DNA of 64,000 nucleotides, taken from Microbacterium sp. 8M (GTDB lineage Bacteria; Actinomycetota; Actinomycetes; Actinomycetales; Microbacteriaceae). Below the pieces are notes generated by a model. It made no database searches. It was not told the origin of the DNA and worked only from the letters and a program-made list of their open reading frames with translations. This document shows positions 7,893-16,518 of the stretch, piece after piece. Every line of letters starts with the position of its first letter. Position 1 is the first letter of the stretch. Made by a program: the position numbers and the translations under genes. Location: the NCBI RefSeq assembly GCF_902506375.1, contig NZ_LR733284.1, positions 161,488 through 225,487 of the forward strand, read 5' to 3'.

Positions 7893-8453
7893 ATGGTGCT
7901 GCCCGTCGTGCTCGTGGAGGGGGAGAGCGACCGCCTCGCTCTCCTGGCCGCCGCCGACGTGCGCCGCGAAGACCTGCGCGCGGAGGTCGTGTCCCTTGGC
8001 GGGATCACGAACCTGCGGTCGTGGCTGGAGCGGAGGGATCCGGCGGTGCCGGTGCTCGGGCTGTACGACGCCGCCGAGCGGCGGTACGTCGTCGGCGCGC
8101 TCCGCGCAGGCGGGCTGCTGCCGGCGGAGGAGGCCGATCCGGATGCGGTGCGGCGGGCGGGATTCTTCGGCTGCGAGCGGGATCTCGAGGATGAGGTGAT
8201 CCGCGCGGCCGGTCCGGATCTCGTGCTCCAGACGCTCGCCGACCGCGGGGAGCTCGCGCTGTTCCGCGTCTTCCAGGGGCAGCCCGCGCAGCGGGTGCGC
8301 TCGGTCGAGGCGCAGCTGCACCGCTTCGCGGGCACCGCGAGCGGTCGCAAGACCCGCTTCGCCGCCGACGTCGTCGCCGCTCTGCCCGCGGACCGGATCC
8401 CGGAGCCGCTCACGGCGGTGCTCGACGCCGTGACGACGGTCGCGCGGGCCTGA
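7893..8453 (+). CDS. Stand-alone TOPRIM-domain protein (OLD-like)
   Basis: 186 residues. VVLVEGESDRLALLAAA at residues 5-21 is the TOPRIM glutamate motif as found in the C-terminal nuclease half of OLD-family proteins, and VLGLYDAAERRYV at ~52-64 takes the place of the Asp motif. FFGCERDLEDEVIRAAG follows, again typical of OLD-like TOPRIM proteins. The ATPase half of OLD is absent, so this is a single-domain member that databases often label ATP-dependent endonuclease. Nuclease activity is possible but unproven. ATG 7893 is the first start; no operon partner is visible. Confidence 0.75.
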   Translation: MVLPVVLVEGESDRLALLAAADVRREDLRAEVVSLGGITNLRSWLERRDPAVPVLGLYDAAERRYVVGALRAGGLLPAEEADPDAVRRAGFFGCERDLEDEVIRAAGPDLVLQTLADRGELALFRVFQGQPAQRVRSVEAQLHRFAGTASGRKTRFAADVVAALPADRIPEPLTAVLDAVTTVARA

Positions 8454-8466
8454 CCTCGGCCGGGCG

Positions 8467-9432
8467 TCAGTGCGCCGTCGCGACGCCGATCGAGTCGTGG
8501 ATCATGACCGCGGCCACGCGGGCTCCCGCGCCGGCGGCGACGATGAGCTGCTGCGGGCCGGGGGATGCCACGTCGCCCGCCGCGTACAGCCCGGGCACGC
8601 TGGTGCGGCCGGCGCGGTCGACGGCGAGGTGGCCGTGCGCGTCGAGGTCGGGCGCGAGCGCGGGCAGGAACGACAGGTCGGTCTCCCACTCCGGGCGCAC
8701 GAAGCCGCCTTCGACGGCGTGCTCCGTGCCGTCGGCGAGGGTGATGCCGGTCAGCGCCCCGCGCTCTCCGTGCAGCTCGGCGATGGGGCTGCGCTCCACG
8801 GCGATCCCGGCGGCGGCGAGCTCGGCCTCCTCCGCGGTGTCGACGGTGTCGGCGCCGTTCGTGAACACCGTGAGGCGCGTGGTCCAGCGGGCGATGAGCC
8901 GGGCGCGCGCGGCGAGGTCGGGCGTCTCGCCGATGAGCGCGAGCGGGCGGTCCTGCAGCTCCCAGGCGTCGCACGCGGCGCAGCTGAACAGGGTGACGCC
9001 GTAGAAGCCGCGCAGGTTCGGCACCTCGGGAAGTGTCTCGCGCAGGCCGGTGGCGAGCAGCACGCGGTGCGCGCGCACGGTCAGCTCCGGGGCGCGACGG
9101 CCGATCTCGGCGGCGAAGCCGGATCCGTCCGCCTGCAGCTGGAACACGCGCTCGCGGGAGCGGATGGTGACGTTCGGGTAGGCCGCGAGCTCCGCGCGCG
9201 CCAGGCGGCGCAGTTCGTGCGGGGGGATCCCGTCGCGGGTGAGGAAGCCGTGCGAGATCAGGGTCGCGGCGTTGCGCGGCCGGTCCGCATCGACCACGAG
9301 CACCCGCGCGAGCGAGCGGGCGAGGTTCAGTGCGGCGGAGAGCCCGGCCGGGCCCCCGCCGACGATCAGCACGTCGTACGGCTCGTCGTCAGTCCCCTCG
9401 ACAGGCTCAGGGACCGGACTGTGCTCAGTCAT
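8467..9432 (-). CDS. Thioredoxin-reductase-like NAD(P)/FAD oxidoreductase
   Basis: 321 residues, the size of bacterial thioredoxin reductase. [19 protein letters not shown] is the FAD Rossmann motif (residue ~20), [10 protein letters not shown] carries a CxxC in the position of the TrxR redox disulfide, and [18 protein letters not shown] is the C-terminal FAD motif. It closes the sulfur operon; its start overlaps the ferredoxin stop by 8 bases. A role in reducing thioredoxin for APS reductase would fit, but related flavoproteins of this type have other partners. The N-terminus [11 protein letters not shown] is translated from a dispersed repeat (9395-9415). Confidence 0.85.
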   Translation of the reverse strand: MTEHSPVPEPVEGTDDEPYDVLIVGGGPAGLSAALNLARSLARVLVVDADRPRNAATLISHGFLTRDGIPPHELRRLARAELAAYPNVTIRSRERVFQLQADGSGFAAEIGRRAPELTVRAHRVLLATGLRETLPEVPNLRGFYGVTLFSCAACDAWELQDRPLALIGETPDLAARARLIARWTTRLTVFTNGADTVDTAEEAELAAAGIAVERSPIAELHGERGALTGITLADGTEHAVEGGFVRPEWETDLSFLPALAPDLDAHGHLAVDRAGRTSVPGLYAAGDVASPGPQQLIVAAGAGARVAAVMIHDSIGVATAH

Positions 9433-9772
9433 GGCCGTCACCCTGCCCTTCGACAGGCTCAGGGACCGGAAGCGCGGCGACGAGCGGGTGGTCGAAGTTG
9501 TACGGCCCGACCTTGGCGGCACCGCCCGGGGATCCGATCTCGTCGAAGAAGCCGACGTTCGCGGTGTAGTAGTCGGCCCACTCGTCGGGGAGGTCGTCCT
9601 CGTAGTAGATCGCCTCGACCGGGCAGACCGGCTCGCAGGCACCGCAGTCGACGCACTCGTCGGGGTGGATGTAGAGCGAGCGCTCTCCCTCGTAGATGCA
9701 GTCCACGGGGCACTCGTCGATGCAGGCCCTGTCCTTGACGTCGACGCAGGGCAGGGCGATCACGTACGTCAT
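9425..9772 (-). CDS. fdxA: Ferredoxin, 7Fe/8Fe FdxA type
   Basis: 115 residues. The clusters are carried by [13 protein letters not shown] and [19 protein letters not shown], the arrangement of actinobacterial FdxA (3Fe-4S plus 4Fe-4S). A C-terminal helix ([18 protein letters not shown]) is also typical. It starts at ATG 9772, overlapping the stop of the upstream ferredoxin reductase by 4 bases, so the pair is probably translated together and feeds electrons to the sulfite reductase encoded at the head of the operon. The last residues [13 protein letters not shown] come from a dispersed repeat at 9446-9468, a tail not found in the family core. Confidence 0.93.
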   Translation of the reverse strand: MTYVIALPCVDVKDRACIDECPVDCIYEGERSLYIHPDECVDCGACEPVCPVEAIYYEDDLPDEWADYYTANVGFFDEIGSPGGAAKVGPYNFDHPLVAALPVPEPVEGQGDGHD

Positions 9773-11196
9773 CGGGCGAGCGCTCCGCTGTCCGACAGCG
9801 CGGAGCTGCGCGAGATCTCGACCTGCTCCTCGCGCGGCACGACCTTCACGCGCTCGCGGGTGTGCACGTGCGCCGCGCCCAGGGCGCGCTCGTGCGCGTC
9901 GAGCGCGAGCCAGCCGTCCCACGTGGTCACCTCGACCTCGCGCTCGGCGAGCAGGTCGAGGATGTCGGCGCTTTCGACGGGCGCGCGGAGGCGCCCGGCC
10001 TCGGCGTCTTCGAGCAGGTGCGCGATGGTCTCGGTGGCGTCGGACTTGGTGTGCCCGATCAGGCCGACCGGGCCGCGCTTGATCCACCCGGTCGCGTAAA
10101 CCCCCGGGGCGCCATCGACGCGGCCGCCCTCGTTCGGCACCACGCCGCGGCGCTCGTCGAAGGGCACGTCGACGATGGGCGAGCCGAAGTAGCCGACCGC
10201 CCGGTAGACGGCCGTGACCGGGTAGTCGCGGAACTCGCCGGTGCCCGACACGGATCCGTCGGCGTTCGGCGCGGTGCGCTCGAACCGGATCCCCTCGACG
10301 CGATCGGATCCGGTGATCTCGACCGGTGCGTGCCAGAAGTGCAGGTGCAGGCGGCGGGGATTGCCGGTGGACTCACCGCGGTTCTCCGGGCGCTCGCGCC
10401 AGGCGTTCAGGGTGCGCAGCATGATCTTGAGCTGGTTGGTGGAGGCGGCGGCCGGATCCACGCCCTCGAAGTCGGCGTCGTCGAGGAGGATGTCGACGCC
10501 GGCGACCTCGCCGAGCTCGCGCAGCTCGATCGGGGTGAACTTGATGTCGGCGGGACCGCGGCGGCCGAACACGTGCACGTCGGTCACGGCGGAGGCCTCG
10601 AGGCCCGCGAGCACGTTGTCGGGCACCTCGGTGCTGCGCAGGTTCTCCGGCAGCTTCGCGAGGATGCGCGCGACGTCGAGCGCCACGTTGCCGTTGCCGA
10701 TGACGGCGACCTGCTCGTCGACGAGCGGCCAGGTGCGCGGCACATCGGGGTGGCCGTCGAACCAGGAGACGAAGTCGGCGGCGCCGTAGGATCCGGGAAG
10801 CTCCACGCCCGGGATGGGCAGGGCGGCGTCGCGGATCGCGCCGGTCGCGAGGACGACCGCGTGGTAGCGGGCCTGCAGCTCGTCGATCGAGACGTCGCGG
10901 CCGACCTCGATGTTGCCGAGGAGGCGGATCACGCGGCGGTCGGCGCCCTCGGCCTGGGCGTCGAGCATCTCGTGCAGCGAGTTCACGATGCCCTTGATGC
11001 GGGGGTGATCGGGGGCGACGCCGTAGCGGATGAGGCCGTAGGGCGCGGGCAGCGACTCGAAAAGGTCGATCTCGACCGAGGATCCGTCACCACGGGCGGC
11101 GACGGCGTTCGCGAGGATGTTGCCGGCGTAGATGCCGGCGGGGCCGGCGCCGACGATCGCGACGCGGAGCGGGGCGGAAGGGTGAAGGTCGGTCAC
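9769..11196 (-). CDS. fprA: Ferredoxin--NADP(+) reductase, FprA-like
   Basis: 475 residues. [19 protein letters not shown] is the FAD site (residue ~10), [14 protein letters not shown] the conserved adrenodoxin-reductase-type loop, [17 protein letters not shown] the NADP Rossmann site, and [23 protein letters not shown] the C-terminal signature. The protein is of the mitochondrial adrenodoxin reductase/mycobacterial FprA class and passes NADPH electrons to ferredoxin. The start is GTG 11196, which overlaps the SUMT stop by 4 bases; its own stop overlaps the ferredoxin start. In this operon its likely role is to supply the ferredoxin-dependent sulfite reductase. Confidence 0.92.
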   Translation of the reverse strand: MTDLHPSAPLRVAIVGAGPAGIYAGNILANAVAARGDGSSVEIDLFESLPAPYGLIRYGVAPDHPRIKGIVNSLHEMLDAQAEGADRRVIRLLGNIEVGRDVSIDELQARYHAVVLATGAIRDAALPIPGVELPGSYGAADFVSWFDGHPDVPRTWPLVDEQVAVIGNGNVALDVARILAKLPENLRSTEVPDNVLAGLEASAVTDVHVFGRRGPADIKFTPIELRELGEVAGVDILLDDADFEGVDPAAASTNQLKIMLRTLNAWRERPENRGESTGNPRRLHLHFWHAPVEITGSDRVEGIRFERTAPNADGSVSGTGEFRDYPVTAVYRAVGYFGSPIVDVPFDERRGVVPNEGGRVDGAPGVYATGWIKRGPVGLIGHTKSDATETIAHLLEDAEAGRLRAPVESADILDLLAEREVEVTTWDGWLALDAHERALGAAHVHTRERVKVVPREEQVEISRSSALSDSGALAR

Positions 11197-12062
11197 GGCT
11201 GCAGGGTCTTTCGGTCGGATCGGGTGAAGGAGAAGAGGGCGGCGTCCTTCGTCTCGTCGCTGCGCTCCTCGCTCAGGAACCGAGTCGGATCCGGTTCCTG
11301 AGCGAGCGAAGCGAGACGAAGGACGCTCGGCCAGGAGGGGCTCAGTCGCACCACGTCGCCCACCACGACGACGGCGGGGTTGCGCACCTGGCGCACGGCG
11401 GCGAGGCTGGCGATCGTGCCGAGGGTGCCGACGGTGACGCGCTCGGCGGGACCGTAGCCGTCCTCGACGATCGCGACGGGGCAGTCGGCCCCGCGGGCGC
11501 CGCGGGCGAGGACCCCGGCGGTGTGCGCGAGGGTGCCGATGCCCATGAGCAGCACGACGGTGTGGTCGGATCCGCCGGGCAGCTGCTCGATCGGGTCGTG
11601 CGCGCTGGCGACCGTGAATGCCGTGGCGACACCGCGGTGCGTGAGCGGGATGCCGGCCACGGCGGGCACCGAGATCGCGCTGGTCACGCCGGGGACGACG
11701 TGCACGGCGATGCCCTCGGCCTCGCAGTACAGCGCCTCCTCGCGGCCGCGGCCGAGCACGAACGGGTCCCCGCCCTTGAGGCGCACCACCTCGCGGCCGG
11801 CGCGGGCGTGCCGCACCAGCAGGGCGTTGATCTCGTGCTGCGGCACGGGGTGGTGGCCGGGGGTCTTGCCCACGTCGATCACCTCGGCGGTGAGCACCAC
11901 GCCCTCGGCCGCGAGCTGGTCGAGCACGGCGCGGGCGCCGAGACGGTCCGCGACGATGACATCGGCGCGTTCGAGCGCGCGCAGACCCCGCAGCGTGAGC
12001 AGGCCGGCGTCGCCGGGGCCGGCGCCGACGAGGGTGACGGTGCCGAAGGCGGACGAGGTCAT
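11193..12062 (-). CDS. cobA: Uroporphyrinogen-III C-methyltransferase (SUMT)
   Basis: 289 residues. VTLVGAGPGDAGLLTLRGL (residues 9-27), VIVADRLG, VVRLKGGDPFVLGRG and VVPGVTSAISVPAVAGIPLTHRG are the SAM-dependent SUMT signatures. It methylates uroporphyrinogen III to precorrin-2, the first committed step to siroheme, the cofactor of the sulfite reductase in the same operon. The final ~35 residues (SVLRLASLAQEPDPTRFL, SEERSDETKDAALF) are translated from a dispersed inverted repeat at 11243-11325 and extend beyond the family domain. The ATG at 12062 overlaps the permease stop by 4 bases. The later siroheme steps need the chelatase at 22394-23113 and a dehydrogenase not seen here. Confidence 0.94.
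   Translation of the reverse strand: MTSSAFGTVTLVGAGPGDAGLLTLRGLRALERADVIVADRLGARAVLDQLAAEGVVLTAEVIDVGKTPGHHPVPQHEINALLVRHARAGREVVRLKGGDPFVLGRGREEALYCEAEGIAVHVVPGVTSAISVPAVAGIPLTHRGVATAFTVASAHDPIEQLPGGSDHTVVLLMGIGTLAHTAGVLARGARGADCPVAIVEDGYGPAERVTVGTLGTIASLAAVRQVRNPAVVVVGDVVRLSPSWPSVLRLASLAQEPDPTRFLSEERSDETKDAALFSFTRSDRKTLQP
11243..11325. repeat. Dispersed inverted repeat (GTCCTTCGTCTCG...CGAGACGAAGGAC family) in the 3' end of cobA
   Basis: CGTCCTTCGTCTCGTCGCTG and following bases to 11282 form the left arm; CGGTTCCTGAGCGAGCGAAG and following bases from 11292 to 11325 form the right arm. The same arms occur at 12942-13041, 31097-31176 and, as single arms, at 48625-48745 and about 17411-17470. 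Confidence 0.85.
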
Positions 12063-13084
12063 CGGGCACCTCCCAGCAGGAATCCGCGGCGGCGCAGCAC
12101 GGCGCGCTCGATCGGCGCGAACAGCACCAGCTCGACGAGGATGCCGATCGCCAGGATGAGGATGATGGTGGCGAGCACACCCGGCAGGTCGGCGAGCTGA
12201 CGCGAGCCGTCGAGCATCGCGCCGAGGCCGAACCCGATGGATCCGCCGGTCGCGATGATCTCCGCCGCCATGAGCGAGCGCCAGGAGAACGCCCAGCCCT
12301 GCTTGAGGCCGGCGAGATAGCCGGGCAGCGCAGCGGGCAGCACGATCGCGGTGGCGGCCTGCCACCGGCTTGCGCCCAGTACCGTGCCGACCCGGCGCAG
12401 CTGCGGCGGCACCTGGTCGATGCCTGCGAGGAGCCCGTTCACGATCGAGGGGATCGCGCCCATCAGGATCACGAAGTACACGGTCGCGTCGGACAGGCGG
12501 AACCAGATGATCGCTGCGGGCACCCAGGCGACCGAGGGCAGCACCTGCAGCCCCGAGATGAGCGGGCCCGCTGCCCGGCGCAGCAGCTTCCACTCCGCCA
12601 GCAGCAGCCCGAGCGGCGTGCCGACGGCGATCGCGATGACGAAGCCGATGCCGCCGCGCTCGAGGCTGGTCAGCACAGCCTCCTGCAGCCGTCCGGCCTG
12701 CCACGCGTCGCCGAGCGCGCCGAGCACCTGCAGCGGGCTGGGTGCCAGATCGGGCCGCGGGTGCGCGATGACGATGTAGAGCTGCCAGGCGGCCAGCAGC
12801 ACGATGAGCAGCCCGATGGGCGGCAGCACCGCGCGCAGGCGCTCCCGCGTGCGGGATCCGGATCCGGATGCGGTCGCGGTCGTCTGCAGACGGTCCAGGC
12901 CGGCTTCGAGGCGGGAGAGGTCGTCGTCCGTGCGGCGTCCGCCCTTCGTCTCGTCGCTTCGCTCCTCGCTCAGGGACCGGCCCGTGTCAGCGGTCCCTGA
13001 GCGCCCTTCGTCTCGTCGCTTCGCTCCTCGCTCAGGGACCGATGCGCGTTCGGGCGGAGTGGGCAGAGTCTTCTCAGTCGGCAT
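12059..13084 (-). CDS. ssuC: ABC transporter permease, sulfonate/taurine type (SsuC-like)
   Basis: 341 residues, about six membrane helices from residue ~90. The EAA loop is the segment PPQLRRVGTVLGASRWQAAT with VLPAALPGYLAGLKQGWAF, typical of SsuC/TauC permeases. The first ~85 residues are soluble and highly charged, with SVPERGAKRRDEGRS and SLSEERSDETKGG translated from two copies of a dispersed repeat, so the true start could lie further in. As annotated, ATG 13084 overlaps the ATPase stop by 11 bases. With the ATPase and lipoprotein it would import sulfonates or a similar sulfur source. No SsuD monooxygenase is in this window. Confidence 0.88.
   Translation of the reverse strand: MPTEKTLPTPPERASVPERGAKRRDEGRSGTADTGRSLSEERSDETKGGRRTDDDLSRLEAGLDRLQTTATASGSGSRTRERLRAVLPPIGLLIVLLAAWQLYIVIAHPRPDLAPSPLQVLGALGDAWQAGRLQEAVLTSLERGGIGFVIAIAVGTPLGLLLAEWKLLRRAAGPLISGLQVLPSVAWVPAAIIWFRLSDATVYFVILMGAIPSIVNGLLAGIDQVPPQLRRVGTVLGASRWQAATAIVLPAALPGYLAGLKQGWAFSWRSLMAAEIIATGGSIGFGLGAMLDGSRQLADLPGVLATIILILAIGILVELVLFAPIERAVLRRRGFLLGGAR
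12942..13041. repeat. Two direct copies of the dispersed CCCTTCGTCTCGTCG repeat in the permease N-terminus
   Basis: The 38-base unit beginning CCCTTCGTCTCGTCGCTTCG and ending GCTCAGGGACCG occurs at 12942-12979 and identically at 13004-13041. A short inverted half (CGGTCCCTGAGCG) lies between them at 12991-13003. Both copies are read in the same frame of the permease gene. Confidence 0.9.
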
Positions 13085-13874
13085 TGCGGCGGATCTCCTT
13101 CCGCAGCTCGACGGTGATCTCGGCGGCCAGGGCGGAGACCTCGGGGGATTCGATGCGGCGCCCGCGCGTGCGGGTCACCCGCCATTCGCGCGACACGCGG
13201 CCGGGCCGGCTGCCGAGCAGCACCACGCGCTGGCCGAGGCGCGCCGCTTCGCGCACGTTGTGCGTGACGAACACGATCGTGCGGCCGGTCTCGTGCCACA
13301 CGTTCTCCAGCACCTCGTGCAGCAGGTCGCGGGTGATCGCGTCGAGCGCGGCGAACGGTTCGTCCATGAGCAGCACGGGCCGGTCCTGGGCGAGCGCGCG
13401 GGCCAGCGCCACGCGCTGCCGCATGCCTCCGGAGAGCTCGTGCGGGCGCTTGTCGGCGGCGTCGGCGAGGTTCACGATGCCGAGCAGGCGCAGGGCCTCC
13501 GGCTTCCGCTCGGCGCGCGGCACGCCCCGCAGGCGCAGCGCCAGCTCGACATTGCGCCGCGCGCTCAGCCACGGCATGAGCGCCGCGTCCTGGAACATCA
13601 CGGCAGCGCCCTCGGCGGGTGCGGTGAGCGTTCCGGCGGACACGGGCTCGAGCCCGGCGATGAGGTTCAGCAGCGTGGACTTGCCGCAGCCGCTCGCGCC
13701 GAGCAGGCACACGAACTCCCCGGGGGCGATGTCGAGCGACACGTCGTCGAGCACGACAGGGCCGGATCCGTACCGCTTCGTGACGTGCGCGAGGCGCACG
13801 GCCGGATCCACCGGATCCGAGACCGGCAGGACGGGAGAGATCGAGTCGAAGCTCGGCGCGAGCGGTGCGGTCAT
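13074..13874 (-). CDS. ssuB: ABC transporter ATP-binding protein (SsuB-like)
   Basis: 266 residues. Walker A is LLGASGCGKSTLLNLIAG (residues ~63-80), followed by VMFQDAALMPWLSARRNVEL (Q-loop), the signature HELSGGMRQRVALARAL, Walker B PVLLMDEPFAALD and the H-loop TIVFVTHNVREAA. This matches the nitrate/sulfonate/taurine group of ABC ATPases. It starts at ATG 13874, overlapping the binding-protein stop by 4 bases. It energises uptake through the SsuC-like permease. Confidence 0.93.
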   Translation of the reverse strand: MTAPLAPSFDSISPVLPVSDPVDPAVRLAHVTKRYGSGPVVLDDVSLDIAPGEFVCLLGASGCGKSTLLNLIAGLEPVSAGTLTAPAEGAAVMFQDAALMPWLSARRNVELALRLRGVPRAERKPEALRLLGIVNLADAADKRPHELSGGMRQRVALARALAQDRPVLLMDEPFAALDAITRDLLHEVLENVWHETGRTIVFVTHNVREAARLGQRVVLLGSRPGRVSREWRVTRTRGRRIESPEVSALAAEITVELRKEIRRNAD

Positions 13875-14944
13875 TTCTTCGCGCCCAGCCCGCCGTCGCT
13901 CACGGTCTTCTCGCCGCGCTCCTTCAGCAGCGCGTTCAGCTCCGTGAGATCGAAGAGACCCTCGATCGAGCCCTTCGTCTGCGTGCCCGCCGTGACGCCG
14001 TTCTTGACCAGGGTCGCGAACGCCTTCGCATTCGGATCCGGCGAGAACGACACGTTCGCGAGCGCCTTCGTCAGCACGGCGTCGGCCAGCGGCTTGCCCG
14101 TCGCCTTCTGCAGCGCCGCGTTCACCACTCCGCCGACATCCTTGGGGTTCTTGGCGATCCAGTCGAGCGCGTCGAGGTGGCCCGCCAGGAGCTCCTTCAC
14201 CGCGCCGGGGTGCTTGTCGGCGAAGTCCTTGCTGACCAGCAGCACCGTGGTGGGGAACTTCCCGTCCGGCCAGAGGTCGCGCTCGTCCTGCAGCACGTGC
14301 CCGCCGGCCTCGACCACGAGTCGCGAAGCCCAGGGCTCGGGCACCCAGGCGCCGTCGAGCTGTCCGTTCTTGAACAGCGTCAGGGTCTGCGCGTTCTCGG
14401 TCGGCGTGATGTTCACGTCGCCGCCGCCGGAGACGCTGGTCTTCAGCCCCTTCGACGACAACCAGGTGCGCAGTGCCACGTCCTGGGTGTTGCCGAGCTG
14501 CGGGGTGGCCAGCGTCTTGCCCTTGAGGTCGGACGCGCTGGTGATGCCGTCGCGCACGACGAGCGACGCGCCGCCGCTGGTGGCGCCGGCGATCACGCGC
14601 GCCGAGGCGCCGCCCGACTTGATGAACGTGTTGATGGCCGGGTTCGGGCCGATGTACGCGGCGTCGATCGCCCCGGCGGAGAGCGCCTCGATGGCGGCGG
14701 GGCCGGCGTTGAACACCTCGGTCTGGAGCTTGGTCTCGCCGAGCTCCTTCTGGATGAAGCCCTTCTCCAGGCCGACGAGCGCCGGCGCGTGCGTCACCGT
14801 GGCGAAGTAGCCGAGGTGCAGCGTGTCGAGCTTGTCCGCCGTGGCCGTCGGGGAGGCCGCCTGGGCGGAGGCGCAGCCGGCGAGCATCGCCATCGCGAGT
14901 CCGAGGGTCGTGAGGGCCGTGCTGATGCGGGTCTTGCGATTCAC
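13871..14944 (-). CDS. ssuA: Sulfonate-type ABC transporter substrate-binding lipoprotein (SsuA-like)
   Basis: 357 residues. A signal peptide ends in the lipobox AMLAGC (Cys ~24). LHLGYFATVTHAPALVGLEK and FNAGPAAIEALSAGAIDAAY with IGPNPAINTF are typical of SsuA/NMT1-like binding proteins for sulfonates, nitrate or taurine. GTG 14944 is the start because AGGAGG lies about 6 bases upstream; the longer ATG-initiated frame would spoil the signal peptide. A 110-base gap with its own ribosome binding site separates it from cysN, the largest gap in the operon. Whether it binds sulfonates or sulfate is not decidable here; no sulfate permease is visible. Confidence 0.9.
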   Translation of the reverse strand: MNRKTRISTALTTLGLAMAMLAGCASAQAASPTATADKLDTLHLGYFATVTHAPALVGLEKGFIQKELGETKLQTEVFNAGPAAIEALSAGAIDAAYIGPNPAINTFIKSGGASARVIAGATSGGASLVVRDGITSASDLKGKTLATPQLGNTQDVALRTWLSSKGLKTSVSGGGDVNITPTENAQTLTLFKNGQLDGAWVPEPWASRLVVEAGGHVLQDERDLWPDGKFPTTVLLVSKDFADKHPGAVKELLAGHLDALDWIAKNPKDVGGVVNAALQKATGKPLADAVLTKALANVSFSPDPNAKAFATLVKNGVTAGTQTKGSIEGLFDLTELNALLKERGEKTVSDGGLGAKK

Positions 14945-15054
14945 TGTCGCCTCCTTAGGCGTTTCTAGGTGGGGGTTCTTGCGGCCGGTCATGGAGCCTT
15001 TCGGGATGACCGGGGTTCGGGTCGGTCTCTTGGACGGGCTCAGGGACCGGATTC

Positions 15055-16518
15055 TCAGGCCGCGGCGACGACGGTCGCGGCGGCCAGGGTCGCACCGTCG
15101 ACCGGGTGGATCAGCAGCAGCGCGCCGCCCTCCCGGTCCTCGGCGTAGGGCTCCAGGGGCAGGGCTGAGGCGAACCGGATCCGCACGCGGCCGATCTCGT
15201 TCACCGCCAGTGCTGCGGCGTCCTCGAGCGCGAGGGTGTCCAGGTCCCGCCGGGAGAGCACCTCGGCCACGATGGCCTGCACGGTCGCGGTGCCGTGCTT
15301 GACCAGCACGCGGGCACCCGGCGCGACGGGGCGCTCGTCGAGCTGGAAGAGCTCCACCTCGGCCTCCTGGTGCCCGGCCGGCACCGTGCCCGCCGCCGCG
15401 ATGACGGCGCCGCGGGCCGCGTCGACCTCGTCGGCGAGGGTGACCGCGATCGACTGCGCGGTGTGCGCGGCCTCCGCGACCCGGCCCGCGACGCGGATCC
15501 CGGTCACGGTCGTCTCGTACCCGCCGGGGAACACCTGCACGCGATCGCCGACGCGGACGGATCCGCTCGACACCCGCCCGGCGAACCCGCGGTAGTCGCG
15601 CAGGGCGTCGGCCTCGGCCGGGTCGATCAGCGCCGAGAGTCCGCCCTGCGGCCGGATCACGGTCTGCACCGGAAGGCGGAACGCCGCGTCCTCCTCGGCC
15701 GCGCGGGCGGGCAGCGTCTCCAGCAGCTCGCGCAGCGTCGGCCCCTCGTACCAGGGGGTGCGCTCGGACGGATCCACGACGTTGTCGCCCTCCAGGGCGG
15801 ACACCGGGATGACGTGCGTGTCGATCAGGCCGAGCTCGGCGGCGACGGAGAGCGCCTGCTCCTCCACGGCGCGGAAGCGCTCCTCGTCGAAGCCGGTGAG
15901 GTCGATCTTGTTCACCGCGACGATAACGTGCGGCACCCGCAGCAGCGACACCACCGCGAGGTGCCGGCGGGTCTGCTCGACGACGCCCTTGCGGGCGTCG
16001 ATGAGCACGACGACGGCGTCGGCGGTCGCGGATCCGGTGACCATGTTGCGCGTGTACTGCACGTGGCCGGGGCAGTCGGCGAGGATGAAACTGCGCGCGT
16101 CGGTGGCGAAGTAGCGGTAGGCGACGTCGATCGTGATGCCCTGCTCGCGCTCGGCGCGCAGGCCGTCGGTGAGCAGGGCGAAGTCGAACTCACCGTGCGC
16201 GAAGCCGCGGTCGGCGGAGGTGCGCGCCACCTGCTCGAGCTGGTCGGCGAGGATCGCCTTCGCGTCGTGCAGCAGCCGGCCGACGAGGGTGGACTTGCCG
16301 TCGTCGACGGAACCGGCCGTGGCGAACCGGAACAGCGTGGTGTCGCCCAGCAGCGCCTCGGTCCCTGTGGCCGCATCCTCGGCTACTGACCGCGAGACTG
16401 CAACAGCGCGACGAGACTGCGACACTGTGCTGCTGTCTCGTCGCTCAGTTGCAGTCTCGCGGATCTCGCTGATCTCGGAGGCCTCGCGGGAGGGGAGGGA
16501 TCCCACTGTCGTGCTCAT
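15055..16518 (-). CDS. cysN: Sulfate adenylyltransferase large subunit (GTPase)
   Basis: 487 residues. G1 is ATAGSVDDGKSTLVGRLLHD, G3 is DCPGHVQYTRNM and G4 is VNKIDL, in an EF-Tu-like GTPase with GITIDVAYRYF; beta-barrel domains follow. With CysD it makes APS from ATP and sulfate, GTP hydrolysis driving the reaction. The fused APS kinase (CysC) of some homologues is absent. The start overlaps the cysD stop. The first ~60 residues before the GTPase domain contain SSTVSQSRRAVAVSRS, encoded by a nested hairpin (16390-16462) that looks like an in-frame insertion in the N-terminal extension. Confidence 0.95.
   Translation of the reverse strand: MSTTVGSLPSREASEISEIRETATERRDSSTVSQSRRAVAVSRSVAEDAATGTEALLGDTTLFRFATAGSVDDGKSTLVGRLLHDAKAILADQLEQVARTSADRGFAHGEFDFALLTDGLRAEREQGITIDVAYRYFATDARSFILADCPGHVQYTRNMVTGSATADAVVVLIDARKGVVEQTRRHLAVVSLLRVPHVIVAVNKIDLTGFDEERFRAVEEQALSVAAELGLIDTHVIPVSALEGDNVVDPSERTPWYEGPTLRELLETLPARAAEEDAAFRLPVQTVIRPQGGLSALIDPAEADALRDYRGFAGRVSSGSVRVGDRVQVFPGGYETTVTGIRVAGRVAEAAHTAQSIAVTLADEVDAARGAVIAAAGTVPAGHQEAEVELFQLDERPVAPGARVLVKHGTATVQAIVAEVLSRRDLDTLALEDAAALAVNEIGRVRIRFASALPLEPYAEDREGGALLLIHPVDGATLAAATVVAAA
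16390..16462. repeat. Nested perfect inverted repeat inside cysN
   Basis: CCGCGAGACTGCAAC (16390-16404) pairs perfectly with GTTGCAGTCTCGCGG (16448-16462). Inside it GCGACGAGAC (16408-16417) pairs perfectly with GTCTCGTCGC (16435-16444). The element is open in the cysN frame and lies upstream of the conserved GTPase domain. Confidence 0.9.
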
